Positions 33,118 to 43,132 are shown, counted from the first letter of the stretch. The stretch: 64,000 nucleotides of DNA from Candidatus Uhrbacteria bacterium (GCA_016222815.1 JACRQE010000003.1:62001-126000), one strand, 5' to 3'. Numbers and translations: made by a program. Notes: generated by a model from the sequence alone, not told the origin.

Positions 33118-34257
33118 TCAATGGCGCGACTTTGTATACATTTGTCCGCCCTCTGATTTCACCCTGCCTTTGAGCTCCAGACCCATCAATCTGGTAGCTA
33201 TCGTAGCCGCATCCAGATCCAGGATTCTGCCCAATTCATCGGCATGTCTTGGCTGGTCGAGCGCGTCGCAAACAGCTTCCTCTTCGGGCGTCAGAGGTAC
33301 GGTTTGCCGTGGTTTGGGACTGTCGGCTGTCAGTTCAAGATGCGTCAGGATATCCGCCGCCCCGGTGCAGGGGATGGCGCCGAGTTTCAGAAGCTTGTTC
33401 GTCCCGCGTGATTGCTCGCTGGTTATGGGCCCGGGTACGGCAAAGACGTCGCGGTTCTGCTCCAGCGCCAGATGCGCCGTGATGAGCGAACCCGACTCTT
33501 CGGCCGCTTCAACCACCACTACCGCGCGGCATAATCCGGCGATGATTCGGTTGCGCAAAGGGAAATGGTGTTTGAGCGAAAAAGTCCCGGGCGGGAACTC
33601 CGAGATGATCGTGCCACCGCCTCCCAAAATCTCCTGCGCCAGCTTCAGGTTATGGCGCGGATAAATCGAACCGTCGTCGCATCCTCCTCCGAGCACGGCG
33701 ATGCATCTGCCCCCGTCTTCGAGCGCCGCCCCATGCGCATACGCATCCACGCCGAGCGCCAAACCGGATACGATGCCTAAGCCGCTCCGCGCCAGGTCAT
33801 GCGCCAGCTCGATCGTCACGTTCCTGCCGTATGGCGTGCAGTTCCGCGTACCCACGATGGCAATCTCCAACTCGCTGAATATCTTCGGTCCACGGACGAA
33901 CAACGCGAAAGGCGGATCCGAGATTTGTTTCAATCTCGGTGGATAGTCCTCATCCGAATCCAGCATCAAGCTCACGCCTTCCTCCTCCATCTTCCGCGCC
34001 AACCGTTCCGTGTCAGTCTCCCGACGGAAACCGAAGAAGCGCGCCGCCACCTTCTCCGTCACGTTCGCGGCAAGCAGATCCTCGAGCGTGCAAGCCAGGG
34101 CCTTGTCTCCGCGCCCTCCGTATCTCTTGGCTAAACGATGCAAAGTCCGCGTACCGAACCCGTCGAACCAAGCCAAAGCCAGCCAGCCGAGGCGGCTTTC
34201 GTCCCATGGCTTCGGGGTGTTGACAGATATTGCCGGGGCTTGGTAAAACATGGCCAT
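33118..34257 (-). CDS. dprA: DNA processing protein DprA
   Basis: DprA binds incoming single-stranded DNA and loads RecA during transformation. The 379 aa comprise an N-terminal SAM-like helical part (about 20-95) and the Rossmann-like domain with YPPRLKQISDPPFALFVRG, IVGTRNCTPYG, GLALGVDAYAHGAAL and SEFPPGTFSLKHHFPLRNRIIAGL. A C-terminal winged helix (about 310-375) follows. An alternative ATG lies two codons downstream. With comF, recO, recG and radA it supports natural DNA uptake and recombination. Confidence 0.95.
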   Translation of the reverse strand: MAMFYQAPAISVNTPKPWDESRLGWLALAWFDGFGTRTLHRLAKRYGGRGDKALACTLEDLLAANVTEKVAARFFGFRRETDTERLARKMEEEGVSLMLDSDEDYPPRLKQISDPPFALFVRGPKIFSELEIAIVGTRNCTPYGRNVTIELAHDLARSGLGIVSGLALGVDAYAHGAALEDGGRCIAVLGGGCDDGSIYPRHNLKLAQEILGGGGTIISEFPPGTFSLKHHFPLRNRIIAGLCRAVVVVEAAEESGSLITAHLALEQNRDVFAVPGPITSEQSRGTNKLLKLGAIPCTGAADILTHLELTADSPKPRQTVPLTPEEEAVCDALDQPRHADELGRILDLDAATIATRLMGLELKGRVKSEGGQMYTKSRH

Positions 34258-34397
34258 CGCTCGGCCCTCTGCATTCTGCTGTCGCTAGGTTGTCACGGGA
34301 GAAATTTCGAAAGTATCCCGGCTGTAATGACCTGACGACGGCAGAATCCAGGGGGTCTTTATATACCGCTGCCATATCTTACAAAATTGCGCAAGGT

Positions 34398-34427
34398 AAG
34401 ATTCCCCGGTTGAACCGGGGAATGACA
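34398..34427. repeat. Half copy (B) of the TGTCATCCCACGG palindromic repeat
   Basis: AAGATTCCCCGGTTGAACC followed by GGGGAATGACA matches the right half of copies at 28498 and 46383. The inner CCCCGGTTGAACCGGGG is itself palindromic. It lies in the 192-bp gap between pth and dprA, in which no gene was seen. Confidence 0.7.
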
Positions 34428-34449
34428 ATTTTTGTTTTTATTCGTGACC

Positions 34450-35007
34450 CTATTTCGCGTTCCACTTGGTCATGGCCTTCTGCAGTCCGAGCGTAATCCA
34501 GTCTTCGATGGCTTCCGGCGCTTCCAGGATACGCTTTTCCGTCTCCTGGTTCAGTCCGCCCAAGACCCAATCTTCAGTTTTGATCTCTTTGTTCTCCGGC
34601 CTTCCGATTCCGATCCTCAAGCGGGCAAAGTCTTGCCGGCCGAGGAGCTCGAATATCGAAGAAATGCCGTTATGCCCGGCTGCTCCGCCTTGCGGCATGA
34701 AAGCCATCTGGCCCGGCGCATAGTCCAAATCGTCGTGGACAACTAAGAGGTCATTGATGTCCGCCTTGTAGAAATTCATGAGCGCGGACACGGCTTGGCC
34801 CGAAAGGTTCATGAAGGTCTGCGGCTTGGCCAGGATGACGCGTTCGTCGGCGACGAAATGTTTGGCGATCTGCGCCTTGAATTCCTGCTCCGAAGCGAAG
34901 AATGCGCCGAGTTTCTCGGCCAGCAAATCCAACGCCATCCAACCGGCATTGTGCCGCGTCCTCGCGTATTGTTTGCCCGGATTGCCCAGGCCGATGATGA
35001 GTTTCAT
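34450..35007 (-). CDS. pth: Peptidyl-tRNA hydrolase
   Basis: Pth frees tRNA from prematurely released peptidyl-tRNA. The 185 aa show MKLIIGLGNPGKQYARTRHNAGW with Asn9 and catalytic His19, LAKPQTFMNLSG, VVHDDLDY, and GGAAGHNGISSI. ATG 35007 gives the conserved N-terminus although the frame is open further upstream inside der. It starts one nucleotide after the der stop, so the two are coupled. Confidence 0.97.
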   Translation of the reverse strand: MKLIIGLGNPGKQYARTRHNAGWMALDLLAEKLGAFFASEQEFKAQIAKHFVADERVILAKPQTFMNLSGQAVSALMNFYKADINDLLVVHDDLDYAPGQMAFMPQGGAAGHNGISSIFELLGRQDFARLRIGIGRPENKEIKTEDWVLGGLNQETEKRILEAPEAIEDWITLGLQKAMTKWNAK

Positions 35008-35008
35008 A

Positions 35009-36454
35009 TCAATACATTCCCTTCCGTCCAATGGGTCTCTTCCGTCTCTGGATACGCTTCTTGCCGCCGAGCTCTGCTTCCTGTTGTTTGATCTGCGGCA
35101 TGGGCGCATGTTCGACTTTGACGATGACCGGCGTTCCTACGAAACCGAATTTCTCGCGCAAGCGGTTCTCGAAATACCTGACCCACGAGATGTGTACCGT
35201 CTGTTTTCCGCCGCGGATGGTGATGACGAACGTCGGCGGGTTGATCCCGACTTGGGTCACGTCGTGGATATATGGCGAGAAGTTTCCGAGGTCGGCCAAA
35301 GGTTTCTTGCGCGCCACGACCGTCTTGAGCAATCTCTGTAAAGCATTGTAGGCGATCTGTCTGCGCCGTTCTTCGCGGATGGTGAACGCCATGTCCAGGA
35401 TCTTGTCGCACCGCAGTTTGTCCTTGGCCGACACGAATATCATGGGAGCCCAAGCCAGGAAAGGGAATGATGACCGGATGTTGGCTTCGTATTCCCGCGA
35501 TGTGCGTTCGGTCTTGTCTTTCACCAGATCCCATTTGTTGGCCACGATTATCAGGCCCTTGGTCTCTTCCTCCATCAGGCCGGCGAGATGCTTGTCCTGG
35601 GTCCGCGGATCCTCGGTCGCATCCAATACCAGAAGCGCGATGTCCGTCCTGCGCAATGCCTCCCTGTTCCTGTCCAGACTCTCCATCTCCACGCCTTTCT
35701 CCAAATGCGAGCGCTTGCGCATGCCGGCCGTGTCGATGAGCGTTACCCTTTCACCCTTCCAATCGAAAGAAGTGTCCACCGGTTCGCGGGTCGTGTGCGG
35801 CTGGGCAGAGGCGATGACCCGTTCTTCCCCCAAAATGGCGTTCACGACCGAGGATTTGCCTACGTTGGTCCGGCCCATGACCACGAGCCTCAAGCCTTTT
35901 TCCTCTTCCGCCGGGATGGGCGGTCGTCCCAGGCGATGGAGTTCTTCGAAGACCCGGTCCAGCAAATCTCCCACGCCGCGTCCGGTCGACGCCGAGCAGG
36001 GGACGGCCTGGCCGAATCCCAGCGCCAGGATTTCCTGGCTGAAGGCATCGCCGAAGTGTTTGATGTCATCCAGCTTATTGGCCACGACCACCACCGGTTT
36101 TTTCAATTTTTTCAGGTTCCTGACCGCGTCCCTGTCTTGCGGCATGATGCCGGAGCGCGTATCGATCATGAAAAGCACCAAGTCCGCGTCCTTGAGCGCC
36201 AGTTCGACCTGCTGGATCATGCCCCGTCCGATTTCGTCGCCGGCCGAGACGTCCAAGCCGCCGGTATCCACCACTTCGATATACTGTCCGCGCCAAACCA
36301 CGCGTCCGTAATTCCGGTCGCGGGTCGTGTGCGGTTTGTCCGATACGATGGCTTGGTGGGATTCGGTCAACCGGTTCCAAAGCGTGGATTTGCCCACATT
36401 GGCTCGGCCTACCAAGGCTACTATCGGGTGTTTTCGTTCGCGTGCTGCGGGCAT
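35009..36454 (-). CDS. der: GTPase Der (EngA)
   Basis: Der is a double GTPase needed for 50S subunit maturation. The 481 aa contain two G domains, each with P-loop, G3 and G4 motifs. G1 begins VGRANVGKSTLWNRL, with DTGG and NKLD. G2 begins MGRTNVGKSSVVNAI, with DTAG and NKWD. A C-terminal KH-like domain (about 365-450) and a basic tail follow. It forms a unit with pth. Confidence 0.97.
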   Translation of the reverse strand: MPAARERKHPIVALVGRANVGKSTLWNRLTESHQAIVSDKPHTTRDRNYGRVVWRGQYIEVVDTGGLDVSAGDEIGRGMIQQVELALKDADLVLFMIDTRSGIMPQDRDAVRNLKKLKKPVVVVANKLDDIKHFGDAFSQEILALGFGQAVPCSASTGRGVGDLLDRVFEELHRLGRPPIPAEEEKGLRLVVMGRTNVGKSSVVNAILGEERVIASAQPHTTREPVDTSFDWKGERVTLIDTAGMRKRSHLEKGVEMESLDRNREALRRTDIALLVLDATEDPRTQDKHLAGLMEEETKGLIIVANKWDLVKDKTERTSREYEANIRSSFPFLAWAPMIFVSAKDKLRCDKILDMAFTIREERRRQIAYNALQRLLKTVVARKKPLADLGNFSPYIHDVTQVGINPPTFVITIRGGKQTVHISWVRYFENRLREKFGFVGTPVIVKVEHAPMPQIKQQEAELGGKKRIQRRKRPIGRKGMY

Positions 36455-36478
36455 ATGTTTTTCGGTTTAGGTCTCTGC

Positions 36479-36556
36479 TGTCATCCTCCGGCTCGACCGG
36501 GGGACCTGGATTCCCCGGCCGCGCCACGTTCGACGTGGTTAAACCGTGGAATGACA
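36479..36556. repeat. TGTCATCC palindromic repeat, copy C
   Basis: TGTCATCCTCCGG and GACCGGGGGACCTGG are mirrored by AAACCGTGGAATGACA, with an inserted GCCACGTTCGACGTGG. It lies between der and the LCP gene. Confidence 0.75.
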
Positions 36557-36570
36557 AAATGGGACAATTT

Positions 36571-38028
36571 CTAGTTTCCGTACGGATTCACGAGCCCCAA
36601 ACTCGAGTCGCCCAGGATTATCAGGAAGTTAGTGGCCGTGGTGTACAGGTTCTCGCTGCCTGTATTGTCGATCTTCACCGCCTTGCCGGACAACGGAGGG
36701 GAGGATGCCACGTTCGCGTCCAGGAGTTTCTTGAGCCGCGCCAGTTCGTCCGGTTTGCTGCCGTTGGTCAAATCATAGATCACGGTCTTCTCGTAGCCGC
36801 GGCGCGAGGCATTGCCCGTGGCTTCCACGTTATAGCCCAGCGTCTCCAGCTTCGACGAGACCTGCGAAGCGTAACCCGTCCGCAGCGTGCCGTTCTTTAT
36901 CTCCACGTGGACCGGTTCGGCCGGACGTTCCTGTTTGGCTATCTCCTCCTTGCTCGTGAACGGGTCGGCGGCCAATGACCGGATCTCGGACCAGTCCGGT
37001 TTGCGCGGGAAGAGCATGAAAGCGCCTTCGACATTCGCGGAGATAAGCTCTCCGTCCGGCGCATCGGTCAAGACGTTCGTTTTGATGGCCGTGTCCTTGA
37101 AGTTCATGGCCACCGGCGTGAGCTTGAGCGCGTCCCAGGCCGTCATGTCGGTCTGGACGTTCGATGAGATGGCTGACCAGAGTTCCGTGACTTTCTGTGG
37201 ATTGCCCAGGGTGCCGAGCGAGAAAAGTTTGTTGCGCACCGCGTCGAGCACGAGCTGTTGCCGGCGGCTGCGGGCAAAATCCGAACCCTCACCATTCGAG
37301 CCATGGCGCGAGCGCACGTAAGTCAATGCCCGTTTGCCGTCCATGTGCTCCGGACCTTTCTTGAAAGTGACTGAAGTCCACTTGAACGGATTGGGGCCGT
37401 TGTCGTCGGTCGGGAAAGATGAATCCGTGAAAGAATTTTCGACCGTCACGTCAATCCCGCCCAACGCGTCGATGAACTTAGCGAAGCCCGCGAAGTCCAC
37501 GCGCACCACGCGGTCGATGCGCACGTCCAGGAGTTTGTGGAATTCTTGCGCCGTGTAAGTCGCACCCTGGCCCGGATGTTCCTTTTCGGCGTAAGCGTTC
37601 ACTGCGTTGATCTTCTGGAATCGGCCGTTGCCCAGGGGAAAAGCCATGTCGCGGGGGATTGATAGGAGACCGAGCCGGTTGTTCTGGCGATCCAGACTGG
37701 CCAGGATGATCGTGTCAGTTAGTTGCGAACCGTCGTGATTGCCTCCGCCAATGCCGAGCAGCAGGATATTGATGCGGCCGTCGGGCGTGGCGAACGGATC
37801 GAATTCCGAGCCCTGGTTTTGTCCCCAGGCTAATTTCGTGATTTCGTTCAGCGACAAATAGCGCCCCATTTCCATGAGCACATTCGTGCCGTTCGTCGCC
37901 GCTTTATACGAAGCTCCGGCGCCCAAAGTGGCCAAGCCGCCGACGATCAACGTAAATAACGCAGCCACTACCAAAGTTGTCTGCCGGGCTTTGCGTTCTG
38001 CGTCAGGATTCAAGAGGTTAATCTTCAT
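36571..38028 (-). CDS. LytR-CpsA-Psr (LCP) family protein with LytR C-terminal domain
   Basis: LCP enzymes transfer polyprenyl-phosphate-linked glycopolymers to the cell wall or surface. The 485-aa protein has a short cytosolic part, a transmembrane helix (about 18-42) and the LCP domain (about 85-300). That domain includes ILLLGIGGGNHDGSQLTDTIILAS, LLSIPRDMAFPL, NAYAE, FAGFAKFIDALGGIDV and ALTYVRSRHG...DFARSRRQQ, with the conserved Asp and Arg residues. A LytR_C-type domain (about 370-435) follows. It probably attaches a surface polymer; the glycosyltransferase at 21128 could be a partner. Confidence 0.92.
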   Translation of the reverse strand: MKINLLNPDAERKARQTTLVVAALFTLIVGGLATLGAGASYKAATNGTNVLMEMGRYLSLNEITKLAWGQNQGSEFDPFATPDGRINILLLGIGGGNHDGSQLTDTIILASLDRQNNRLGLLSIPRDMAFPLGNGRFQKINAVNAYAEKEHPGQGATYTAQEFHKLLDVRIDRVVRVDFAGFAKFIDALGGIDVTVENSFTDSSFPTDDNGPNPFKWTSVTFKKGPEHMDGKRALTYVRSRHGSNGEGSDFARSRRQQLVLDAVRNKLFSLGTLGNPQKVTELWSAISSNVQTDMTAWDALKLTPVAMNFKDTAIKTNVLTDAPDGELISANVEGAFMLFPRKPDWSEIRSLAADPFTSKEEIAKQERPAEPVHVEIKNGTLRTGYASQVSSKLETLGYNVEATGNASRRGYEKTVIYDLTNGSKPDELARLKKLLDANVASSPPLSGKAVKIDNTGSENLYTTATNFLIILGDSSLGLVNPYGN

Positions 38029-38120
38029 GTTTTTGCCGAATCTTTAGTCCAATGAATATATCAGATTAAGCGGATTTTGCCTATACCCAGCCTTAGCTAC
38101 GTTAAGCCTTCGCCGTGTGG

Positions 38121-38126
38121 TATAAT
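38121..38126 (+). promoter_or_regulatory. Extended -10 box of the secretion-like operon
   Basis: TATAAT in the context TGTGGTATAATC lies 13 nt before ATG 38140. AAGGAA sits between them as a possible weak Shine-Dalgarno. Confidence 0.65.
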
Positions 38127-38139
38127 CATAAAGGAATAT

Positions 38140-40863
38140 ATGCGCCACGCGCTCATGCTGATTTATTTAAATTGGAAGACAAAATGCGAAGCCTTCGGAC
38201 GTCGCATAAAGCGCTTGAAGAATCTCGACCGGCGCTCGAGGATCTTTATTTCAGCTGCCGTGCTGGGCGTCTTGGCTGTCCTGGCCTGGAACCGGCCGGC
38301 CTTGGCCGCCTTGGCCGACAACCTGGCGTTCGTGAACGTCGGCGGAAGGATCGGCGACCTCTTCCTCATCGTCCTGACCGGCGTGGTCCTGCTTTTCCTG
38401 AACCTGATGATGATCATGAGCTTGCTCCTGACCAAGCTCCTGATCGCCGTCGCTTCCTATAACAACTTCGTGGCCGCCGCCGCTGTGACCACCGGTTGGC
38501 CTTTGGTCCGTGACGTGGCCAACATGTTCTTCATCGTGGTCCTGCTCATCATCGCCTTCTCGACCATCATCGGCTATAAGGAGATGGACTACAAAAAGTA
38601 CGTGCCGCGCCTTTTGCTCATGGCCGTGCTCATCAACTTCTCCAAGACGCTCATCGGCCTGCTCATCGATTTTTCGCAGGTCATCATGCTGACCTTCGTC
38701 AACGGCTTCAAAGAGGCGGCCTTCGGCAACTTCGTCAAGATGTTCGGCCTGCAGAACGTCTTCACCATCGCCCAAAGCAACACGGTCGAAGCCATCGCCA
38801 AGACCTCCAACCTGTTCATCGCCGCCATCTTCGGCGTCATCATGCTGTCCGTGGTCAGCACGACCCTGCTCATCATGGTGATCTACTTCGTGGCGCGCAT
38901 CATCGCTTTGTGGATCATCCTGATTTTCTCGCCCATGGCCTTCTTCGTCTGGGCTTTGCCGCCCAAGCTCCAGAAGTCCCTCTCGCGGTTCTCCAATGAT
39001 TGGTGGGGCGGTCTGGCTTCCTGGCTTTCGGGCGGACCTATAGTCGCATTCTTCCTCTGGCTCACCATGGCCATAGTTGCCGCCAACGATTCGCCGTTCA
39101 AGGACATCATGCCCAATGACGCGGAAACCGACTTTTTGCGCGCGGCCATCACCAAAGCGGCCAATCCTGACGACATCGCACGTTTCATCGTGGCCATCGC
39201 TTTGCTCATGATGGGGCTTAAGCAAGCGGTCGAAGTCTCCAGACAAGCATCCGCCAGCCTGGGCGCAGCCGCATCCAAGATCAAAGCCGCCGGCGGACCC
39301 ATCGGCTATCCGGCCAAGCTTGGTGCCCGTGCCGCGGGTAAGGTCGGCGCCGCAGGCGTCAAGTTCGCCGACCAAAAGTTCGGCGTCACCCAGAAACTCG
39401 GTCGCGGCATCTCGGAAATGGGTTTGGCAGCCGGCCAAAAAGGCGGAGCTTTAGGTTCGTTGGTCGGCGGTTTAGGCGTCAAATACGGCCAACAAATCGA
39501 GGGCATCAGCGGCGCGCGTGCCGCAGCCTCTGCTAAAGGTCATGAGGCCATCGCCAAAAACCTGCCGCCCACCGAACGCAATGCTTACTACGGCATGCTC
39601 TCCCGGAGCGCGACTCCGGATGTCGCCGCCTCTGGCCAGCGCTTTATGGTTCGCGATAGGTTTGAACCTGACGCTAAGGAAAGCCGCATAGCCGGGTACG
39701 CAAAATCTTTTGAAGCCATGGGTGCGAGCAAGGATGACGCTAAAGCCATGGCGGCCCATAAAGATAGGCAAGAGACCATCGCCTCGCTCAAAGCTGCCAA
39801 AGACAATCCGGAACTCATGGGCGACAGGGACTTCAAGAAGTTCGTGGATGACAAATATAAGGAAGATCCTTCGCTTAACGCTGATTACAACAAGGTGCGT
39901 GAAGAAGTACGCAAGAAGAAGGGGAGGGAAATCACGCCCGAGATGCGCCAGAGCTTGGATGTCATCCAGACCGAATTGGAGGATCAGGGCTTCATCAAAG
40001 ACGGCAAACTCGATGCCAAGGCTGCTCGCAGTTCGGATTGGTACAAAAAAGCCAAACAAACAGGCGGCAACGGATTCCTCCAACTCGAGGCAGGCATCGC
40101 AGCTATTGAACGCACTCCGGCTCTGGCTACCGGTCCTACCGGCATCAGGCTCGCTGCACAGGGCGACGGTTCGGTCCAGCAGACGCGTTACGACTCTGCA
40201 TCCAATGCTTACACTGGCGGTGTCCTCAACAAGACTGCTGGGGTAGAGAACATGCTGACCTCTGCCGGTATGCCTGCCGCCCAGGCCGCAACCACCGCAC
40301 AGCGCTTCTCGGGCATCAGCGATCAAAGCCAAGCAAGGGCTGTCAATAACGCATTCAACGCCGGAGCATATTCCGGCACCGCACCGGTCGCCACCGCAGC
40401 TGCAGAAATGGCCAATGTCCAGAAATCCGGAGTCCCGACTGCCCAGGCTTTCGGCGTCCAAAGCGGTGGCAACTACGAGACGCCGGCATTCCAGGCTGCC
40501 CACGCCGCGGCCATGAGCTCTGCGGTCGCCGACATCCCGGCCAACATCCAGTTCATCGTCACCATCGATCCGCAGATAATCACAGGTGGCGGCGCAGCTG
40601 CAGCCACGGTGGCCACGGCATTGTCCGGTCCTGACGTGTTGGATAACGCCGTCGCCGCAGTCGGTAAGGATAAGGCACTGCAGGCCAAGATGCAGGGTGT
40701 GGTCAAGGCCATCGCTGACGCCGGAGCCGAGTCCGAGAGGCGCATCGCGGCCGGTGTGGCTGAAGCGGCTGATACCGCGATGGCGGCAGCCAGGGCCAAA
40801 GTCATGGGCAATAAGGCTACTAGGAACATGGCCTATCCACCCGCAAAAAAGAAAAAGAAGTAG
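38140..40863 (+). CDS. VirB6/TrbL-like multi-pass membrane protein of a type IV secretion-like system
   Basis: The 907-aa protein has a membrane half (about residues 35-330) with six or more helices. It includes the segment FVARIIALWIILIFSPMAF typical of the TrbL/VirB6 family of inner-membrane channel components. The second half (about 400-907) is soluble, Ala/Gly-rich and helical, with many Lys/Glu stretches. VirB6 proteins form the translocation core of type IV systems. It heads a tightly packed operon with PrgI and VirB4 homologues. The assignment to VirB6/TrbL rests on topology, the SPMAF segment and context. Confidence 0.75.
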   Translation: MRHALMLIYLNWKTKCEAFGRRIKRLKNLDRRSRIFISAAVLGVLAVLAWNRPALAALADNLAFVNVGGRIGDLFLIVLTGVVLLFLNLMMIMSLLLTKLLIAVASYNNFVAAAAVTTGWPLVRDVANMFFIVVLLIIAFSTIIGYKEMDYKKYVPRLLLMAVLINFSKTLIGLLIDFSQVIMLTFVNGFKEAAFGNFVKMFGLQNVFTIAQSNTVEAIAKTSNLFIAAIFGVIMLSVVSTTLLIMVIYFVARIIALWIILIFSPMAFFVWALPPKLQKSLSRFSNDWWGGLASWLSGGPIVAFFLWLTMAIVAANDSPFKDIMPNDAETDFLRAAITKAANPDDIARFIVAIALLMMGLKQAVEVSRQASASLGAAASKIKAAGGPIGYPAKLGARAAGKVGAAGVKFADQKFGVTQKLGRGISEMGLAAGQKGGALGSLVGGLGVKYGQQIEGISGARAAASAKGHEAIAKNLPPTERNAYYGMLSRSATPDVAASGQRFMVRDRFEPDAKESRIAGYAKSFEAMGASKDDAKAMAAHKDRQETIASLKAAKDNPELMGDRDFKKFVDDKYKEDPSLNADYNKVREEVRKKKGREITPEMRQSLDVIQTELEDQGFIKDGKLDAKAARSSDWYKKAKQTGGNGFLQLEAGIAAIERTPALATGPTGIRLAAQGDGSVQQTRYDSASNAYTGGVLNKTAGVENMLTSAGMPAAQAATTAQRFSGISDQSQARAVNNAFNAGAYSGTAPVATAAAEMANVQKSGVPTAQAFGVQSGGNYETPAFQAAHAAAMSSAVADIPANIQFIVTIDPQIITGGGAAAATVATALSGPDVLDNAVAAVGKDKALQAKMQGVVKAIADAGAESERRIAAGVAEAADTAMAAARAKVMGNKATRNMAYPPAKKKKK

Positions 40864-40866
40864 CTT

Positions 40867-42687
40867 ATGCCCGTAACGCGCCAGACCTTTGATTCATTCG
40901 CCGACATGCCCGATGGGCTGCGAATTTTTCTTTTTTCCGAGGAATTCAATGATGCCGAGAATCGCCTGCAGAAAAATTACTCTTTCTCCGATGAGCAAAA
41001 AATCCTTATCGGCGACCAGATGATGGATGTGATGTTCGGCGACTCCGAGCTCAAAGAGGCTGTCGAGGCCATCAAGACAGCTCTTGTGCCCAAGCCGCTG
41101 GATGAAAACAGGTGGAAAGAACTGCTGATCGACCTCTTGAAAGTCGAAGTCTGGCCGTTGCGCGACCTCTTGGGCAGCGAACTTACGCAGATCCTCGAGG
41201 AATACCGCATCAGTACCGCGGGCTGGCCCCAGACCAAGATTTACCTCAAGCCCATGACCTATTCGGCCGCGGCTGGCGAAGTCGCGTCCCTGGCCGGCTT
41301 CACGCTTTTGAGTCCGCAAGCCCGCGAACGCCTGCGCGACCTGATCATGAGCAGGGTCAAAGGCGTGCGTATCGATGCGCAAGTCAAGGAAGTCTTGGTC
41401 CGGCCTGCCGATTTCGGCGGTCTGGGTCTGAACGCCGACGAAGCCGATAAGACCATCAAGACCATCAACGACCTCATCGCCAACGTCAAAGTCATGTCCG
41501 AAGACGAGTATGCGGACTGGCTCTCCGAAGAAGCGCGCCGAAAGACTGATGCTGAAATCGCGGCCAAGAAAGCGGCCGAAGGACCGGCGGCCGAAGAGGA
41601 TCCTGAAATCGCCAAGATAAAAGCAGCCATGCCGGTCCCGTCCAAACCGGCGACCGTGTTGGATGAGGCGGTGGAAAAGATCTACGCCTCTTTGACCTAC
41701 AAGCCTACGGACGAATATCTGATTAACCGCCTGCGCCACATCATCTCGTCCCGTTTGCGCGACGTGCGCAGCGCCCTCGAAGTCATCCAATTGCTCCAGC
41801 GCGACACCAAGGTCGGGGGAGTGGGATTGGACCAACAGCAGGCGCGCACCCTCGGCGACCAGATCGAAACCGCCTACCAGACCAGCCACGACTCGATCAT
41901 GGCCGAGGAAAAGAAGAAAATCGATATCCAGATGCTGGAACAGAAGAATAAGATAGAAGAGCGCAAACAGCGTGAAGCCGAAGAACACGCCAAGTGGTAC
42001 CAGGAGAAGATCCAGGTCCGCCAGCAGGAAGAGACACAGAAGCAACAGATGGCCGAGCAGATGAAGAAGTCCTTCATGGCCGGTTCAGCCGCTCCCGCTC
42101 CGGCCCTGCCCATGGATATTAAGGAAGCCAAGAAAGAGAAGGAACGCTTCGGCGACATGGTCCCGGCTGTGGCCGCTGGCGCCGCACCAATCGCCGCGCC
42201 CAAAACTCCCGAAACCGTCCCCATCACCCCTTTCACCACCACCAACGCCCCGGTCCAGGCCGCGCGTCCCGAGGTCAAAGTCTCCAAAGAGACCATCATG
42301 AAACAGACCTTGGCGCCGGGTCTCAAACCCCGCATCGACGACGTCAAATTCGCGAGCCCCAGGCTTACGGGTCTGGTGGATGAGCTGAAACAGGTGACTC
42401 TCTCCGAATTCCGGCGCATGGCCAAAGACCCGGAGGGTGCGGCCCAAAAGATCTTGCAGAAAATCGAGACGCTGGGAGGGGAGTCTTTCGAGAAGCGCGT
42501 CAAAGGCATCCAGGCCTGGCAGCAGTCACCCATGCAGCAGGCTTACCTCTCACTGGTCTCCGAATCTTTCCGCCAGGGCAAATCCGTCCCCGAAGTCGCG
42601 GAAATCAGGCACGCCGCCGGCCAAGATTCGCCGAGTCCGGCCGAAGTCGCGGCTGTCATCTCTTTGAACAGTAAGCTACACTTCTGA
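40867..42687 (+). CDS. Coiled-coil protein of the secretion-like operon, function unknown
   Basis: I do not recognise this 606-aa protein by family. It has no signal peptide or membrane helix. Residues 1-230 are globular and helical. A long charged coiled coil lies around 340-410 (MLEQKNKIEERKQREAEEHAKWYQEKIQVRQQ in part). Residues 415-480 form a Pro/Ala linker and a helical C-terminus follows. It starts 3 nt after the VirB6-like gene and ends one base before prgI, so it is probably a cytosolic partner of the complex. Confidence 0.75.
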   Translation: MPVTRQTFDSFADMPDGLRIFLFSEEFNDAENRLQKNYSFSDEQKILIGDQMMDVMFGDSELKEAVEAIKTALVPKPLDENRWKELLIDLLKVEVWPLRDLLGSELTQILEEYRISTAGWPQTKIYLKPMTYSAAAGEVASLAGFTLLSPQARERLRDLIMSRVKGVRIDAQVKEVLVRPADFGGLGLNADEADKTIKTINDLIANVKVMSEDEYADWLSEEARRKTDAEIAAKKAAEGPAAEEDPEIAKIKAAMPVPSKPATVLDEAVEKIYASLTYKPTDEYLINRLRHIISSRLRDVRSALEVIQLLQRDTKVGGVGLDQQQARTLGDQIETAYQTSHDSIMAEEKKKIDIQMLEQKNKIEERKQREAEEHAKWYQEKIQVRQQEETQKQQMAEQMKKSFMAGSAAPAPALPMDIKEAKKEKERFGDMVPAVAAGAAPIAAPKTPETVPITPFTTTNAPVQAARPEVKVSKETIMKQTLAPGLKPRIDDVKFASPRLTGLVDELKQVTLSEFRRMAKDPEGAAQKILQKIETLGGESFEKRVKGIQAWQQSPMQQAYLSLVSESFRQGKSVPEVAEIRHAAGQDSPSPAEVAAVISLNSKLHF

Positions 42688-42688
42688 C

Positions 42689-43126
42689 ATGCCCGAGAAA
42701 TTCATCGTCCCGCAATTCATCGACAAAGAGGACCAAATCCTGGGCCCGATTACGGTACGCCAATTCTTGATCATGCTGGTCGGTACGCTCTTGATTTTCA
42801 TCTGCTACAAGCTCTTCAATTTCTGGTATTTCATCGGCGCCACGGTCCTCATCGCGGCCGTGGGCGGCACATTCGGTTTCGTGAAAGTCAACGGCCAGGC
42901 GTTCCACATCTTCTTCATCAACATGCTCCAGACCGTCACCCGACCCGCGCTCCGTACCTGGGACAAGCGGCCGACCGACGCCGAGCTTCGTTCATTCATG
43001 AAAGTCGAAGCCGCGCCCATGGTCAAGGTCTCGACCCGCAAAGAAGCTCCGCCCTCCAGCCGGTTGCGCGACTTGTCACTCGTGGTCAACACCGGCGGCG
43101 TCTATAAGCCGGAAGATGAACTCTAA
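42689..43126 (+). CDS. PrgI family (VirB3-like) membrane protein
   Basis: The 145-aa protein starts with FIVPQFIDKEDQILGPITVRQFLIML, the PrgI signature, and has two adjacent membrane helices (about 25-60). The tail is cytosolic and contains RPALRTWDKRPTDAEL. PrgI of Gram-positive conjugation systems corresponds to VirB3, which works next to VirB4. Its place directly before the VirB4-type genes matches that role. Confidence 0.88.
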   Translation: MPEKFIVPQFIDKEDQILGPITVRQFLIMLVGTLLIFICYKLFNFWYFIGATVLIAAVGGTFGFVKVNGQAFHIFFINMLQTVTRPALRTWDKRPTDAELRSFMKVEAAPMVKVSTRKEAPPSSRLRDLSLVVNTGGVYKPEDEL

Positions 43127-43132
43127 CCATAT

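Noticed and set aside
38251-39438. 395-codon minus-strand frame opposite the VirB6-like gene
   Set aside because: Low-complexity Asp/Glu/His composition typical of the antisense of membrane helices; the plus-strand operon is well supported.
42689-42907. Minus-strand small frames over prgI
   Set aside because: PrgI on the plus strand has the right motif, two helices and operon spacing.
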